Assembly: GCA_034440635.1 (NCBI GenBank)
Contig: JAOTON010001351.1
Coordinates: forward strand, 957,501 to 1,021,500
Source of the DNA: Lepas anatifera
Lineage: Eukaryota; Arthropoda; Thecostraca; Lepadidae
Direction: 5' to 3'
DNA length: 64,000 nucleotides
A model generated the notes under the pieces. It was not told where the DNA came from. It saw only the letters and a program-made list of their open reading frames with translations, and ran no database searches. The position numbers were made by a program, and so were the translations under genes. Positions 11,107-22,434 of this stretch are shown here, one piece after another (position 1 is the stretch's first letter; every line of letters begins with the position of its first letter).

Positions 11107-11306
11107 TAGTCTTTTTGCTAGACATATTTCATAGCTTATGTTTCATGGTATATATATATAGGGGATATCTTCAACCTCGCTGCGCATGGTCAGTTTTTGA
11201 GTCTCGAAGAAAACAAAAACAGTTCTGAGTAGCATTTTGGCCAAATAATGGGAATCTGGTGGACTATTTTGGAAACCTGCGGGTGCCAGTAAAATGGGCA
11301 GCCCTA

Positions 11307-11745
11307 GGGGCAGACCTAATATCAGGTGCAACTGTGGCAAAAACGCTCTCAAAAGCAGATGCAAAAGCCTCCGCCATAGCTGCAGTATCATGGGATATAT
11401 TCTCATCAGTCGGCCGTAGTGGTCCCACTGCAGGACAACCCACTTTCTTCCGGCGGAGGTAGGCGTAGAATAATTTTGGGTTGGATCTCAATTCCCAAGC
11501 CAAATAATTTTCATACGTGCTCTGGGAGGCCACAGCAAAGTTTTTCACTTCTTGTTTATTCTAAATAAAGCAGCTAAAGCATCAATTGATGCAGGACAAT
11601 TACGATCAGGCCTATGTCTGAGAGCCTTGGCATGTTCCCATGCACGTTTCCTTCGATTTAGAAGGCTAGTTGGAGGGTTTACTCTCCGCGGGAGACGTCC
11701 TGTTACCTTGGTACAGTCGTGGAGAGGGACATATTGGTTGATCAT
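11307..11745 (-). pseudogene. LINE A endonuclease-RT linker
   Basis: NPKLFYAYLRRKKVGCPAVG and DENISHDTAAMAEAFASAFE match the conserved segment between endonuclease and RT of CR1-like ORF2 (NPK.F..Y.R.K, ...A..FN.YF.SVF). Upstream, LLNRRKRAWEHAK belongs to the same linker, one frame over. The far side stops at the TIR transposon boundary (11306) and continues at 7960. Confidence 0.75.
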
Positions 11746-12547
11746 AGGACTGTGAATGTCTAGAAAATGGAGAAGGCGCTGTTTGAGTCTAAATAGTATG
11801 ACTCAAATCCCAATCAACTTCATCCAGATTCCTTGAAATCAAATCGTACCTACCCTCGTGCCACTTCCGGGAGCGCTTGGCCACAGAGTTCAGAGGCAGG
11901 CGCAAAGCTAAACAGATAATCATATAAAAAACAGTGATCACAGCCGGGAGGTGGTGGGGCCGCCACTACAGTGCCCATCCGGTCTGTTTCAGTTGTTAGT
12001 ACTAGGTCTAGCATGCTGCTAGAGCGGGGAAAGGTTGGCTCCGAGGCCCACTGGGTTAAACCCAGGGAGACAAAGAGCTCCGGGAATAGTCCATCCGCAG
12101 ATGATACCTGGTGAGCATGTTCAGATGGGTGCCATGCAATTGAGGGCAGGTTAAAGTCCCCTTCCAGAAGTACCTCCCTCCCAGTGCATACTTCGGACAG
12201 GTATTTAATCAAGCTCCTGCTCTCTTCATGTGAGTAGGAAAGGGGCCTATACACAACAACAATATACATATTAAGCTCCGAGAGACTGGTAGAAATGCAA
12301 TTGGAACATTGGACACCGACCTCATCGAACTTGACACTTTTGCCCAAGTAAAGGCAAACAGCATGCTTTGCGTAGTTGGAGGAGGTGTCATTTCTAATGA
12401 TTGAATAAGGTGGAATCTCAATAAATTGAGCTGGGTACGGAGCTTTGCAAGTGTGACTGCTATAGCTAGGATGTGAGTCTGCGAGCTTTGTAGAAATACA
12501 TGAATATGTGAGATTTTGTTGATAAGCGTGTTCTGTTCACAGTACAC
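11746..12547 (-). pseudogene. LINE A AP-type endonuclease
   Basis: The minus-strand ORF 12347-11850 contains VVVYRPLS, LLEGDFNLPSIAWHPS, SSSMLDLVLTTE and a degraded SDH box (GCDHCFL). These are the D-N, S/D and H catalytic blocks of the exonuclease-endonuclease-phosphatase fold used by CR1/Jockey LINEs to nick target DNA. The N-terminal blocks lie in another frame (12547-12209). The serine of SDH is replaced, so the copy is inactive even apart from the frameshifts. Confidence 0.75.
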
Positions 12548-12881
12548 AGACCTATTTTCAACCTAAATGCTGTACGTCCTAGACAAGAGCTGTAGGCAGA
12601 CCTTTTGGTTTGATGCAGACATCAGAGACTTAGGAACTGTTTCCTCCAATGAAGCAGGAGCAGACCTGCCAAGGCTGTAGTGGCCTCAGGTTCCAGTGAG
12701 ACCGAGGTCTGAGCATGGGCACCCACATCTGCATCCTGGCACCTGCGCGCCTCTGGAGGTGTGTCACCGTGGGCATGAGTCTGTGATGGATTTGATTTAG
12801 CAGCTGCAGGGTAACCAGTAGCAGAATGCCTGGCCTTGAGCAGCTGCCTCTGGTTTTATGTGTGGTCGCGCCAGATGAGGA

Positions 12882-13673
12882 CTAAACAAAAATGCTCGGA
12901 GTTTTTTTCAGTTGTTTTGCTTTGTTAAGAATTGATTTCCTGACGTCATCATCATTAACTTTGACACGAAATAGGTCTGACTCGCCACGAATCTTAACTA
13001 CATCCGTAAGAGTTACCCTGCAACCAATCAGGAACCCGGATACCACTTCAAATTTTTGGATAGCCTGTTCACCATTTCCTGCATCTAAGCCCCGGATCAC
13101 AGGGGCTTAGATGCAGGAAACGAACAACGAACAATTCCGTCGTGTTCGTTGTTCATCAAGCTCCCTGAGCTACTTTTTCACTATCTGACGATAGGAGTCT
13201 GGTGTGAAGGGTGGTTGGGGAGAGCTCACAACTGGGGCAGGTGTGGTGGCTGGTGGCATTGGTGGATGGGCATTGGATTCTGTTTCAGGATTTGCTTTCC
13301 CTGGAGCACCAGGCAGATCTACTGGCCCTGACTTTGACTTTGATAGCTCAGTCAGGTATTGGACAGAGCAGCACAGACTCCTCAGCTGTTGGAAAAGTTG
13401 AGCGACTAGTTCAACAATCTGAGAGTGAGGTTCTCCAGATGGAGAGCGTCTCCTCGAAGTAGAGCATTTAATTCTACACTTTGTACATACAAATCTTAAC
13501 CCCTCTCCACTATGCCTAGAAATAGCATCGATCATATCCTGGGGCAGGCCGCTGCACATTTCTGAGTCATGGACCCAAGTCTCACATTCGTCACACCCGA
13601 TGGCACTGTCACCAACATCCTTGTCACAGGTACCACATAGTTGAACAGTCGGTTTGCCGGCAGGCATCACCAC
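12882..13673 (-). pseudogene. LINE A ORF1 with PHD-type zinc finger
   Basis: The ORF 13673-13170 starts with M and soon shows CGTC...CDECETWVH...C...CTKC, a C4HC3 PHD-like finger over the first about 65 residues, followed by a Pro/Ser-rich linker. The second piece (13100-12882) reads GFLIGCRVTLTDVVKIRGES and VRKSILNKAKQLKKT, like an ORF1 RNA-binding domain. PHD fingers are a recognised ORF1 feature of CR1-clade LINEs and here identify the clade. A frameshift and stops lie between 13100 and 13170. Confidence 0.7.
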
Positions 13674-13934
13674 TCTCCGGTCTCTCCGTGGGCTCTATTT
13701 GCGTTACGGGGCCTTGACATCGTTGGTGAGCAATCAGTTAGATTCAATAAGCAGAGGGTAATATTCTGAGCACTGAAGCGTGGTTAGTGTGACAGAGAAC
13801 AAGTGACAAACATAAGCCGGGTAATTATGCAACAGAAACGGCAGAAACGACCCCCAGGTGCAGCAGGTGTTTCAGAAGCAACACAAATGCACAATAACTA
13901 GCAGAGCAAGCGCATTAGGGCTGCAGCAATCATC

Positions 13935-14296
13935 CACAGCAATGTCCAGATATTAGCCTCCGACTGTACGGCAGGAGAGTACCTGTCGTAATGGAGACAA
14001 AGTTTTTAGGGATGACACTAGACAAACGTCTTACATACGCCAATCACATATCACGGCTCCGAGACAAGTGTTTCAAACGCATGAACATTCTAAAGGTAAT
14101 ATCCCGCACATCATATGGAGCTGACAGAACCACCCTTCTCCGGCTGTATCGCGCCCTCATTCGATCAGTTTTAGATTACGGATCACCCGTGTATGACAGT
14201 GCCCTGAACATGTCTGAAACAGCCCTAGACGCTGTCCACCATGCCTGCGTGCGTATCGCCACAGGTGCTTTTCGCACATCCCGTAGAGCAGCCTAA
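13935..14296 (+). pseudogene. LINE C: Jockey-like RT C-terminal fragment
   Basis: Plus-strand frame METKFLGMTLDKRLTYANHI, then RMNILKVISRTSYGADRTTL, LRLYRALIRSVLDYGSPVYD and HHACVRIATGAFRTS. This is the conserved region after the RT core of arthropod Jockey-type LINEs. The fragment starts about 45 bp upstream in another frame and ends at the left border of element H. Both ends are truncated. Confidence 0.8.
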
Positions 14297-15744
14297 GATT
14301 GACTACATGTATGTGCAATGCTTTGGGTGGTACAATGCTTCTAAAACAGTCGCGGGCTGGACGTTATATTGCAGTTGCATATGCTGATCGTGAAATATAT
14401 TTTCAGAGTATCATAGCTGTCTTCGCATTTTTGCCAGTTGAGAGGGGTTTCTGCCGCCAGCCGGTTTTTACCGGTTTAAACCGGCAAAAAGTGGCAGGAA
14501 GTGGCAAAAACTCGGGGAGGCCAAATTTGCTATTATTTATGGAAATTGAACTTTAAGCGTGTTCCAATAGTTGTTACCAACATCATGCTGATAATTACAC
14601 TATATTTCAGGTATTCTGATCGTCTTGTTTAGCATTATATATTTTCTAGTCTTAGTCTTATCACTATTAGTGCAGCAAACGCAGATAGGATCGCATGCTA
14701 TCCACATTTTAATCAGTTCAATTGCTAATCATCGATAATATTATCAGCTGAATCAAACAGGGGCTAATTCGGATGTCTGGTGGTAGTCTAGATTAAATAA
14801 GACGGTTTTCCTGACTAGAAAGTCAAGCTACTCGAGCTCACTAAGAATATCCAGCCCATGCGTTGGGGTCTCCGATGCAGTTCTCCATCGGAGGCAAGGC
14901 AAGCAACGTTTAGGTGTACGACATACTCGTATTACTGCGAAGACCGTTATTATCTCACGTGTAGTATTTGGTGACAATTTTGAGTCTTCTTCAACGTCGA
15001 ACAAGTGGCGAACATTAGAAAGGGTACAAGCGGGGATTCCCAAGCCTCTCCGTGAGGCTGGTGTACTGGATCTTTTATGGCGAAGGACATTGTTTCAAGC
15101 TGAACACATGGAAACTGCATTATTAGCAGTACTTTTGAGCTTCTGTAAGCTATACTTATCAAGTGAAGATCAGCATTGGCTGACATGTTCTGGTTAAAAT
15201 ATTCACCTTTTTCAAACATGTTGTCTCCTCGAGCTACTTTGTTCGTCGCTTCTGATCATGAGCTCTCAAACCTAGCGGCTTGTACCCCCAGTGGTCGGTT
15301 ATACCATACATTTATCTCTTAGCAGGCGCACACCCAGGATTTTCGTTTTAGGGGGCGGCAGGCTGATGGGGGGCGGTATGTCACGCGCAGGATTTCTTTC
15401 CCTGGTGAAGAGGTGGCAGTTTCGGAACAGGGGCGGCTTGAATCACATATTGAGCGAATGCTTCAACGCAGGGGGGGGGGCATGCTAGGGGCAGGGACGG
15501 CAAGGTGAGAGTAGAACTTTTTTGGTACTGGTACTAAAACCCAGGTCAGGCTCATTTCTGCCCTCCATGGGTGCCTGCAATCCCTTGGGTGGGCTACTGT
15601 CTCTTCGAATAAAATATCTGAAATAAATTATATAAAATAAGGGTTGAATGGACCAAAATTTCATTTAATAATATGCATACAATTTCTTGCGATTAGAGAA
15701 CAAATCTTTATATTGACACACCTACATTTATTATGTGTTTCTTT

Positions 15745-16096
15745 TATTTTTGTCCTAGTTGTTTTCAGTTCGACTGTTGGAGTCGGAGTCTCACTAAAGT
15801 CATGAAGGGACTTGTCACGGAGACCCCGACCCCACCACCCGAACGAGGAACTCCCACAATGAAGGGTTGATTTAGAAACCAAAGTTAAACGTTCCACAAA
15901 GCACAGTGACGGCCACCCGGCTCAGGTCACCCTCTCACCAGTCAGTTGCCAGTCGACCTGTACGTCGGGTAAACTATTGAGCGCCGGAGCGTCTCATGGG
16001 AACCGATCCCAATCTTGGGCATGCACTGCCACTGCATGCGTCTGAGCAGCGGGCCGGAGCCCAATGCTGTACCAACTGAGCTACCGGGGCGGCACT
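15745..16096 (-). mobile_element. tRNA-derived SINE, full length
   Basis: Inverse of the SINE at 4613-4950. The head is GCCGCCCCGGTAGCTCAG on the minus strand near 16096, and the 3' hairpin (GTCGGGGTCTCC...GAGACTCCGAC) is near 15775-15835, followed by an A-rich tail (AAAATAAAAGAAAC). It lies inside the hAT-like element. Confidence 0.85.
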
Positions 16097-16261
16097 TGTG
16101 GCGTCATCTAAAATGTATGTACCGGTTCCTAACTAACAATAGAAGCAACGACACTTCATCCATTGTAAAAACCCTTCATATCAGAAAAGTGAGGTCACTT
16201 GGGGATCCAGGTGGTCCGTTTGGGGGGCGGGGCAAACTGATCGGCAAAAAAACTGATCACG

Positions 16262-16352
16262 TGGGACCGGGTGACCTAGTGGCTTCGTTGCCAGTCTTCG
16301 GATCGGATAGCATGGATTAACGTGGGTTCAATCCCCACGGCGGGAAACCACC
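16262..16352 (+). repeat. tRNA-like SINE head, second type
   Basis: GGGTGACCTAGTGGC (A box-like) and CGTGGGTTCAATCCCCACGG (T arm and B box, perfect 5-bp stem) are 50 bp apart. There is no acceptor-stem pairing. The T arm is well kept, but this is more likely a SINE head than a tRNA gene. Confidence 0.45.
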
Positions 16353-16390
16353 TTCCGTGTCCGATCTGACCCTGTGGAGAGGATCCTTAA

Positions 16391-17191
16391 CACGCGCATT
16401 GACGGGGGGGCGGGTACCCGCCCCCTCGGTTTTTCGGAGATAGAAACGGCGGCGCGTAGCGCCACCGTACTTGGTATACCTTTTCCTCATCATTTTACAA
16501 CTTCTGTGAAAATTTTAAGGTTGGGTCATCTCAGGTCAGGTCACCGTAAGGTCAAGTGACCCGACCTCAAAAAGTTTAAGATAGCATAAGTCGGAGCAGG
16601 GTGAACTTATCCGATTGAAACTCATATCACATAATGGCCCCACCGAGTTCTGTAAATATGTTTCGGTATTTTTGATATCATGACCTAGGTCAGGTACAAG
16701 CATGACCTCTCCATTGAAATACATGGGAAAAATGGTTTTTACGGAATAACTCAGTAACGGATGGTGATAGAGCATTTATTCTAGCTGCATTAGACTTGCC
16801 TGGGCTTTGCGGTTCTAATGATATGCATTTTATATAATTTGACCCTGACCTGACCTCGGTCGGTGAAATCTTGATTTGACCTAGAAGGTCAAATTATATA
16901 TCATTCGATTCGGCTTGCTAGAGGATTCATACAGTTCAGTCGTTTTGTCTATCTTTACTTGTTCAGTGTAATGCCCGAAAACTGAATTTTACATGTTATC
17001 CCTATGACGGGCATGTTTTGACCCTCGTGACCTTAAATGTGACCTGACAAAAATGGTTCAATGTTTTCGATGGAGAAGTGGATGGGCAGCCCAACGCCGT
17101 TTACCGTTTTTCGCTACCTACCGTGGTTCTCGATCTTAGGGCGGTACCCGCCCCCGTCAATGCGAAGGTGGCTCGACCCCGTAATGCGCTG
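16391..17191 (+). mobile_element. TTAA MITE family F1, copy a
   Basis: TTAA at 16387-16390 and 17192-17195. The left end is CACGCGCATTGACGGGG followed by the palindrome GGGCGGGTACCCGCCC. The right end is degenerate. The core has AGGTCA half-sites (for example GGTCATCTCAGGTCAGGTCA) and ATGACCTCTCCATTG, shared with copies at 39713-40526 (inverted) and 45888-46709. Confidence 0.8.
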
Positions 17192-17676
17192 TTAAACACC
17201 CACGCCAATACTCCCTGTAATTGGGCAAATGTGCCTGTTGGGAGTGGCCCTAAATAAATACATAAAAAAGCCGATGAACAAAAAATATCATACAGCCTAA
17301 ATGGAAGCTGACTGCTTCTAAAATTTCTTGCTGCCGGCCGTGGGGTGGGGGGCAAAACACTATTATCGACTTTATAGGGCTGGCCTCTTCCCTCCACCCC
17401 CCCGAATCTGCCAATGGATTGGTTCCAGTCATAAAAGACCATTCGGTTTGAACAGATTATTGAAGTTGTTTGATGAAATGGAAGAGAGTGCTAAAGCCTC
17501 CCAATACACGGTAATATACGTTTTCACCCCAGAAGATGACCTTACATTCATATCGAACGCGAATATCAGTTAATATTTAGTATTTCATAGTTTTTGCCAC
17601 TTTTTGCCACCGCGTTTACGCCAGCCGGTTTAAACCAGTGGTTTAAACCACTTACTGCCGGCTGCTGCCAACCCTG

Positions 17677-18497
17677 CTTCATGCTATAGGCACCACAGCA
17701 GGCCATGCGCCTTAGTGGTGGGGAAGTGCAGGCGCATGACGTTGTCGCTACTTCGGGAAGTGCACTCTCGTAGACATGCTTTAAAACTTCCTTCGAGAGC
17801 TAGACAAGTTTACTTCTGGCGATTTGCCACCTGCAGAAATTATTCAAGCTGCGATTCATATTTTTATCTGCTGGTCAAATCCTTCAGCATACCAATATCT
17901 AGTTCTGCAACATCATTTTCCACTTTAAAGTACTTGATAAGGGTGTGAGCCATGTTGCACTGTTTGTTTGCACCCCATTCCACAGGTTCTTTTGGCAGTC
18001 AGGGGTGATCTGTCGGGCTGTCAAACTGTAATGTTGTCCAAATTGACTCTTGCACCAGGACAGCGGGCTGTGTGGTCTTGTCCAGGAACACCGACGAGGC
18101 ATCTTCTGTGAATCCTCCACTGGGGCAGATCATATTGAGAAGCTTTTCACATATTTTTCTTTTTGGCATTACTCACAAAGTCGCTGCAGAGACTGAACGA
18201 CACAATTTGTGGCTGAATGTCCCGACGACATGTCACGTCGGAGAACTCCCAGATCAGCCTTGGCTACTTGGTCGTCCACACCCTTGTGCCGGATGAGGTC
18301 TTGATAAAAGTGCATGTCGTTGCTGGGTGCATCAGCTGCCACTGGCGCAAAAAGTCATGCGCAGACATACAAAAGAAAATGAAACTGCACATCCGGTGGA
18401 GCTTCCTCACCATGACTTCGTCGTGCGTGAGCAGGTTTGCGAACATAAAAATATCCACGAAGAGCAGCACCTGCAGACACACAACTTGTTGGTAGAA
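17677..18497 (-). pseudogene. Element H arm, unknown protein remnant (left copy)
   Basis: Minus-strand text reads MFANLLTHDEVMVRKLHRMC, HPATTCTFIKTSSGTRV and GGFTEDASSVFLDKTTQPAV in neighbouring frames. The right arm has the same protein on the plus strand (19003-19475, GGFTEDTSSVFLDKTTQLAD), so the protein reading was present before the inverted duplication. I do not recognise the family. Both copies have stops and frameshifts. Confidence 0.4.
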
Positions 18498-18971
18498 CAA
18501 TGCAAGGTAGTTGATACCATGTGTTGCCTGGGGGTTGGGGTTTAACGACGCACCAACTGCCAGGGTCATACGGCCCATGTGTTGCCTAATCTTGTTAGTC
18601 TACCTGTCAAAGAGAATATTGAAATCAGGAGGAATTCTTGACAAGCACATTAGCAGCTCAAAAAGAGTTTGTTCATAAATGTATCACTAACTTTGGACAC
18701 TCATTGTGTTAGATAAAAATATTCAGATTTCAGGAACCCATTATCTTCTTGGAGCCACCACGTGGGATGAGATACGTGAATCCTGTAGCTTTTCATCAAG
18801 TATGACAGTTGACCAAAAGTAGTAAAAAAGTAATTGTCTGTTTTCAGGTCATAGGTGTAGGAGCAGGGGGAGGGCGGGAGGTCATGGCCCCATGTGCAAA
18901 ATCTTAACCATTGGCCCTATGGCGTTGACTAGAAATACAAGACTTCAAAATACAACTTTCCCCCTTCAATG
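18498..18971. other. Loop of element H
   Basis: Single-copy spacer between the arms. It includes GGCCCTATGGCGTTGACT, also seen at about 43480-43497, and G-rich tracts. No gene seen. Confidence 0.5.
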
Positions 18972-19529
18972 TTCCGGGTGTTCCAGCACATAAGCTGCTG
19001 GTGCCGTACTTCATGAATATTTTTATGCTCGCAAACCAGCTCACGCACAACGAAGGCATGGTGAGGAAGCTCCACCGGATGACGTAGTTTCGTCTTCTCT
19101 TGTATGTCTGCGCATGACTTCGTGCGCCAGTGGTAGCTGATGCACCCAGCAACGACATGCACTTTTATCAAGACCTCATCCGGTACAGGAGTGTAGACAG
19201 CCAAGTAGCCAAGGCTGCTCTGTGGGTCCTCTGACTTCACATGTCGTATGAACATTCAGTCACCAATTGTGTCGTTCAATCTCTGCAGCGACTTTGTCAG
19301 CAATGACAAAAAGAAAGAGATTAGTGAAAAGCGTCTCAGCATGATCCGCCCCAATGGAGGATTCACAGAAGATACCTCGTCGGTGTTCTTGGACAAGACC
19401 ACGCAGCTCGCTGACCTGGTGTTAGAGTCATGCTTGGACAAAATTAGACTTGTAAGCCCGAAAGATCATCCCTGACTGGCAAAAGAGCCTGTGGAATGGG
19501 GTGTAGACAAAAAGTGCAACATGGTTCAC
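18972..19529 (+). pseudogene. Element H arm, right copy, up to the Penelope insertion
   Basis: Mirror of 17955-18497. The plus strand reads LTHNEGMVRKLHRM and SFNLCSDFVSNDKKKEISEK then GGFTEDTSSVFLDKTTQLAD. It ends at ATGGTTCAC (19521-19529), which is repeated as ATGGCTCAC after the Penelope-like element. Confidence 0.45.
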
Positions 19530-22104
19530 TTTCTTTGAATGAATTTGTTGAGGTATTTTGTTTTGTGTTCGGTTTTGAAGTGCTGCGGCGAGGAGCATGA
19601 TGATAAGTTGATAAGATGTTCACTGGCCTGTCCCCTCGAATTCGGAAATGTAAAAAACGCTGAGGATTATATATTCGGGCACAGCCCTTCATCAGAATCA
19701 TGTAGTAAATATCAATAATTATCAGTCATAGTGTAGCCAGACCTCAAATTGAGCATCACACAAATGCCTTTTAGAATGAATCGTTAAAAAAGATTGGATG
19801 TCGTGACAACAACGATCTTAGTACCTCTAACCTTAGAGTAATGCCGACAATACAACAAAACTAGACCAGTATTTGTGTGAGACTTTTCTATTATTTTAGC
19901 CAAACACTAGCTTTTCATTAACAATGTAAAACTCGCTGAAGTATCTTAATCGGTTATTTGTATATTTATGTTCTTATTATTTATTTTATTTACTTTTACT
20001 TTTTATTTTTTTAGTTGACTGCAGCTAAAATGCTAACAATAACTACCTATTTAGCACTAGTACACGTGATACTAGATCTGTGTAAAGACTGCAAGCTTTC
20101 TCCTTTAATTCAGTATGATGCTATATTTTACTATAAAAGCCTCCCTCGAATTATTTAGTTAAGATTGCACTTTGTGGTCAGGGTCAACTTATCCCTAAAT
20201 TCAATCCATTGCAAAATATTAGTTAATATGGTTTGTAATTGATAAACCCTTTTTCACAGCCTGCACCTCTGGCCCAACGTTAAGCGTCGAATGAGTATAC
20301 GTCTGGCTGCTAAAAAAAACATTATCTTCTTTTATACTTATTCAACAACCCTTCCCCATAGTATGTACCCCTTAAACAAATACAACAATATTATCCGAAA
20401 CATGTTTCACAGGGCAATGGATAACTCATCGGGCTCAGAGAAAGAGAGAAAAAGCGTAGATAATATTTGGAATCTGCTTCTAAAAACATGGGTATCATGC
20501 AGGGCTTCTCAGGCGTTTGTTGAGGGAAGTTAGACTAGCTAGGACAGGTAACGGAAGGCGCAAGAAAAAGAAAGAAGGCTCAGATTCTTATGGTGGGTTC
20601 CTAACCTTGCCGTACATAGACGAACAGCTACTCTGTAAAATAAAAAGCGTCGTAAAGAAATCTAACCTGAAAGTACATGTAGCCTGGAAGAATAACAAGA
20701 AACTTAAGTCGTCATTGGTTATGTCGGCCATTTTTAAGCCAAAGTGTCCGGGGGTCAGAGGTATCGTTTATGCAAGTCTGGTTTTAAGGGCGACTGCGCA
20801 CAGAAAAATGTAGTGTATCAAATAGACTGTAGACTGTGTAACCAGGATCAAAACAGGGCTCAATACGTAGGGGGAGTCGATGAGGCCCGTCCGATTACGA
20901 TTTAACGAACATTTGCGGGACGCGAAAAATAAAACTAGGAATACGCCTCTAGAAGATCATTTCCTCGAGAAACATGCAGCACAGGACACTCAGGCTATAT
21001 CAGAACCACTTGAGCTAAAAGTAGTTCATCGGGCACGTGATCATCCAGATAGAAAGATAGCCGAATCCATAATCATTCAGGATCGTCATCCCAGCCTTAA
21101 CGTACAAGGAACGTTCTGGCCTATTATGCGGGTCTAGGATAGGCTATCACTTAACAGCAGTGGCTTAAGAGGTAAGGGAGGGACCGGCGTAAGTATATGT
21201 GTTCTGGGGTAGGACTTCCATACATTATTGATAGTGTTATTGATGCTAGACGTATATGCATTTGACGTTTAACTTTGGGCCCGATTTACAGGCTGGAGAA
21301 AAGGGCTATGATGGTTGAATTAGTTCAACTAGTCAGAAGTGATGGGCATAGGTCCAGGTACGGCTCACGTATTGCTTTTTATAGGTAATTGATCAATGAT
21401 GATGCTTTTCTGCAGCCAGATGTATACTCATTCGACGCTTAACGTTGGGCCAGAGGTGCAGGCTGTGAAAAAGGGTTTATCAATTACAAACCATATTAAC
21501 TAATATTATGCAATGGATTAAGTTTAGGGATAAGTTGACTCTGACCACAAAGTGCAATCTTAACTAAATAATTTGAGGGAGGCTTTTATAGTAAAATATA
21601 GCATCATGCCGAATTAAAGGGGAAAGCTTGCAGTCTACACCGATCTAGTACCACGTGTACTAGTGCTAAATAGGTAGTTATTGTTAGCATTTTAGGTGCA
21701 TTCAACTAAAAAATAAAGTAAATAAAAATAATAAGAACATAAATATACAAATAACTGATTAAGATACTTCAGCCAGTTCTACATTGTTAATGAGAAGCTA
21801 GTGTTTGGCTGAAATAATAGAAAAGTCTGTCACACAAATATTGGTCTAGTTTTGCTGTATTGTCGGCATTACTCTTAGGTTAGAGGTACTAAGATCGTTG
21901 TTGTCACGACATCCAATCTTTTTAACGATTCATTCTAAAAGGCATTTGTGTGAAGCCCAATTCAATGTCTCGCTACAAAATGACTGAGAATTATTGATAT
22001 TTACTACATGATTCTGATGAAGGGCCGTGCCCGAATATTTAATATTCAGCGTTTTTTACTTTTCCGGATTCGAGGGGACAGGCCAGTGAACATCTTATCA
22101 ACTT
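19530..22104 (+). mobile_element. Penelope-like element with inverted terminal repeats
   Basis: Near-identical 9-bp duplications flank it (19521-19529 and 22105-22113), and the paralogous H arm shows the uninterrupted site. About 700-bp terminal segments (about 19607-20310 and about 21412-22104) are inverted copies of each other, ending internally at TCGAATGAGTATAC and its complement. The internal part encodes a Penelope C-terminus with a GIY-YIG region. Penelope elements are known for terminal repeats in either orientation. The RT core is missing, so this is a 5'-truncated copy. A partial extra repeat lies at about 21236-21330. Confidence 0.75.
20312..21137 (+). pseudogene. Penelope-like RT C-terminus plus GIY-YIG endonuclease
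   Basis: Three consecutive plus-strand pieces. The second (20517-20813) reads LTLPYIDEQLLCKIKSVVKK and SLVMSAIFKPKCPG, the connector after the Penelope RT. The third (20880-21137) reads MRPVRLRFNEHLRDAKNKTR, EDHFLEKHAAQ and HPDRKIAESIIIQDRHPSLN, matching the GIY-YIG domain (YIG box, R-R-EH, then the AE(S/T) and final N helix). The Y-x-G box itself (QYVGE, about 20860) is cut by one extra G in a run of five. In intact elements this nuclease makes the nick for target-primed reverse transcription. Confidence 0.75.
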
Positions 22105-22434
22105 ATGGCTCACATCCTTATCAAGTACTCAAAAGTGGTAAATGAAGTTGCAGAACGAGGTATTGGTATGCTGAAGGATTTGACCAACAGATAAAAATAT
22201 GAATAGCAGGCTTGAATAACTTCTGCGAGGGGAAAATCGCAGAAGCAAACTTCGCTGGCTCTCCAAGGAACTTTTAAAGCATGTATAGGAGAGGGCACTT
22301 CCCGAAGTAGCGACAACATCATGCGCCCATACTTCCTCACCGCTAAGGCGCATGACCTGCCGGGGTGCACACAGCATGAAGACAGCTGTGATACTCTGAA
22401 AATATATTTCACGGTCAGCATATGCAACTGCAAT
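22105..22434. repeat. Element H right arm between Penelope element and LINE B
   Basis: Inverse of 14321-14424 and 17681-17960, for example SYFYLLVKSFSIPI in both and ATATATTTTCAGAGTATCA. It ends at CAAT (22431-22434) where the LINE B tail begins. Confidence 0.8.

Larger units (their letters stand above)
7960..11306. mobile_element. Long-TIR DNA transposon (non-autonomous) inserted in LINE A
   Basis: The ends TAGGGCTGCCCATTTTA and its inverse bound about 140-150 bp of imperfect terminal inverted repeat (7960-8105 and 11158-11306). GGGGCAGAC at 7951-7959 is repeated at 11307-11315; with the next base the duplication could be 10 bp (AGGGGCAGAC). A 9-10 bp duplication with long TIRs suggests a Mutator-like element, but no MULE transposase can be recognised. 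The interior holds a GGCGCC-rich repeat (8490-8830), a GCAT microsatellite and a nested palindrome. Confidence 0.75.
3180..13930 (-). mobile_element. LINE A: CR1-like non-LTR retrotransposon, split by two insertions
   Basis: Minus-strand fragments occur in the right order along the strand: ORF1 (13673-12882), endonuclease (12547-11850), endonuclease-RT linker (11745-11307), RT (7960-6853) and C-terminal tail (3615-3180). The gaps are exactly filled by a long-TIR transposon (7960-11306, flanked by GGGGCAGAC twice) and a palindromic element (3621-6847, flanked by AGAGG twice). Without the inserts the LINE is about 4 kb, a normal length for CR1/Jockey elements with two ORFs. Outer ends are approximate: no clear 3' tail microsatellite was seen. 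All coding parts carry stops or frameshifts. Confidence 0.75.
14425..17676. mobile_element. hAT-like element in the left arm of H, with nested repeats
   Basis: Imperfect inverted ends: GCATTTTTGCCAG on the left, GCAGGGTTGGCAG read inward from the right (the latter resembles hAT termini). The subterminal regions share GGTTTAAACCGG and TGGCAAAAA(G/C)T strings. CTTC is repeated at 14421-14424 and 17677-17680. The undisturbed sequence is seen in the right arm (GCTGTCTTCATGCTG). A full 8-bp hAT duplication is not preserved. No transposase was seen; 14560-15740 and 17200-17580 hold nothing I recognise. Confidence 0.6.
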
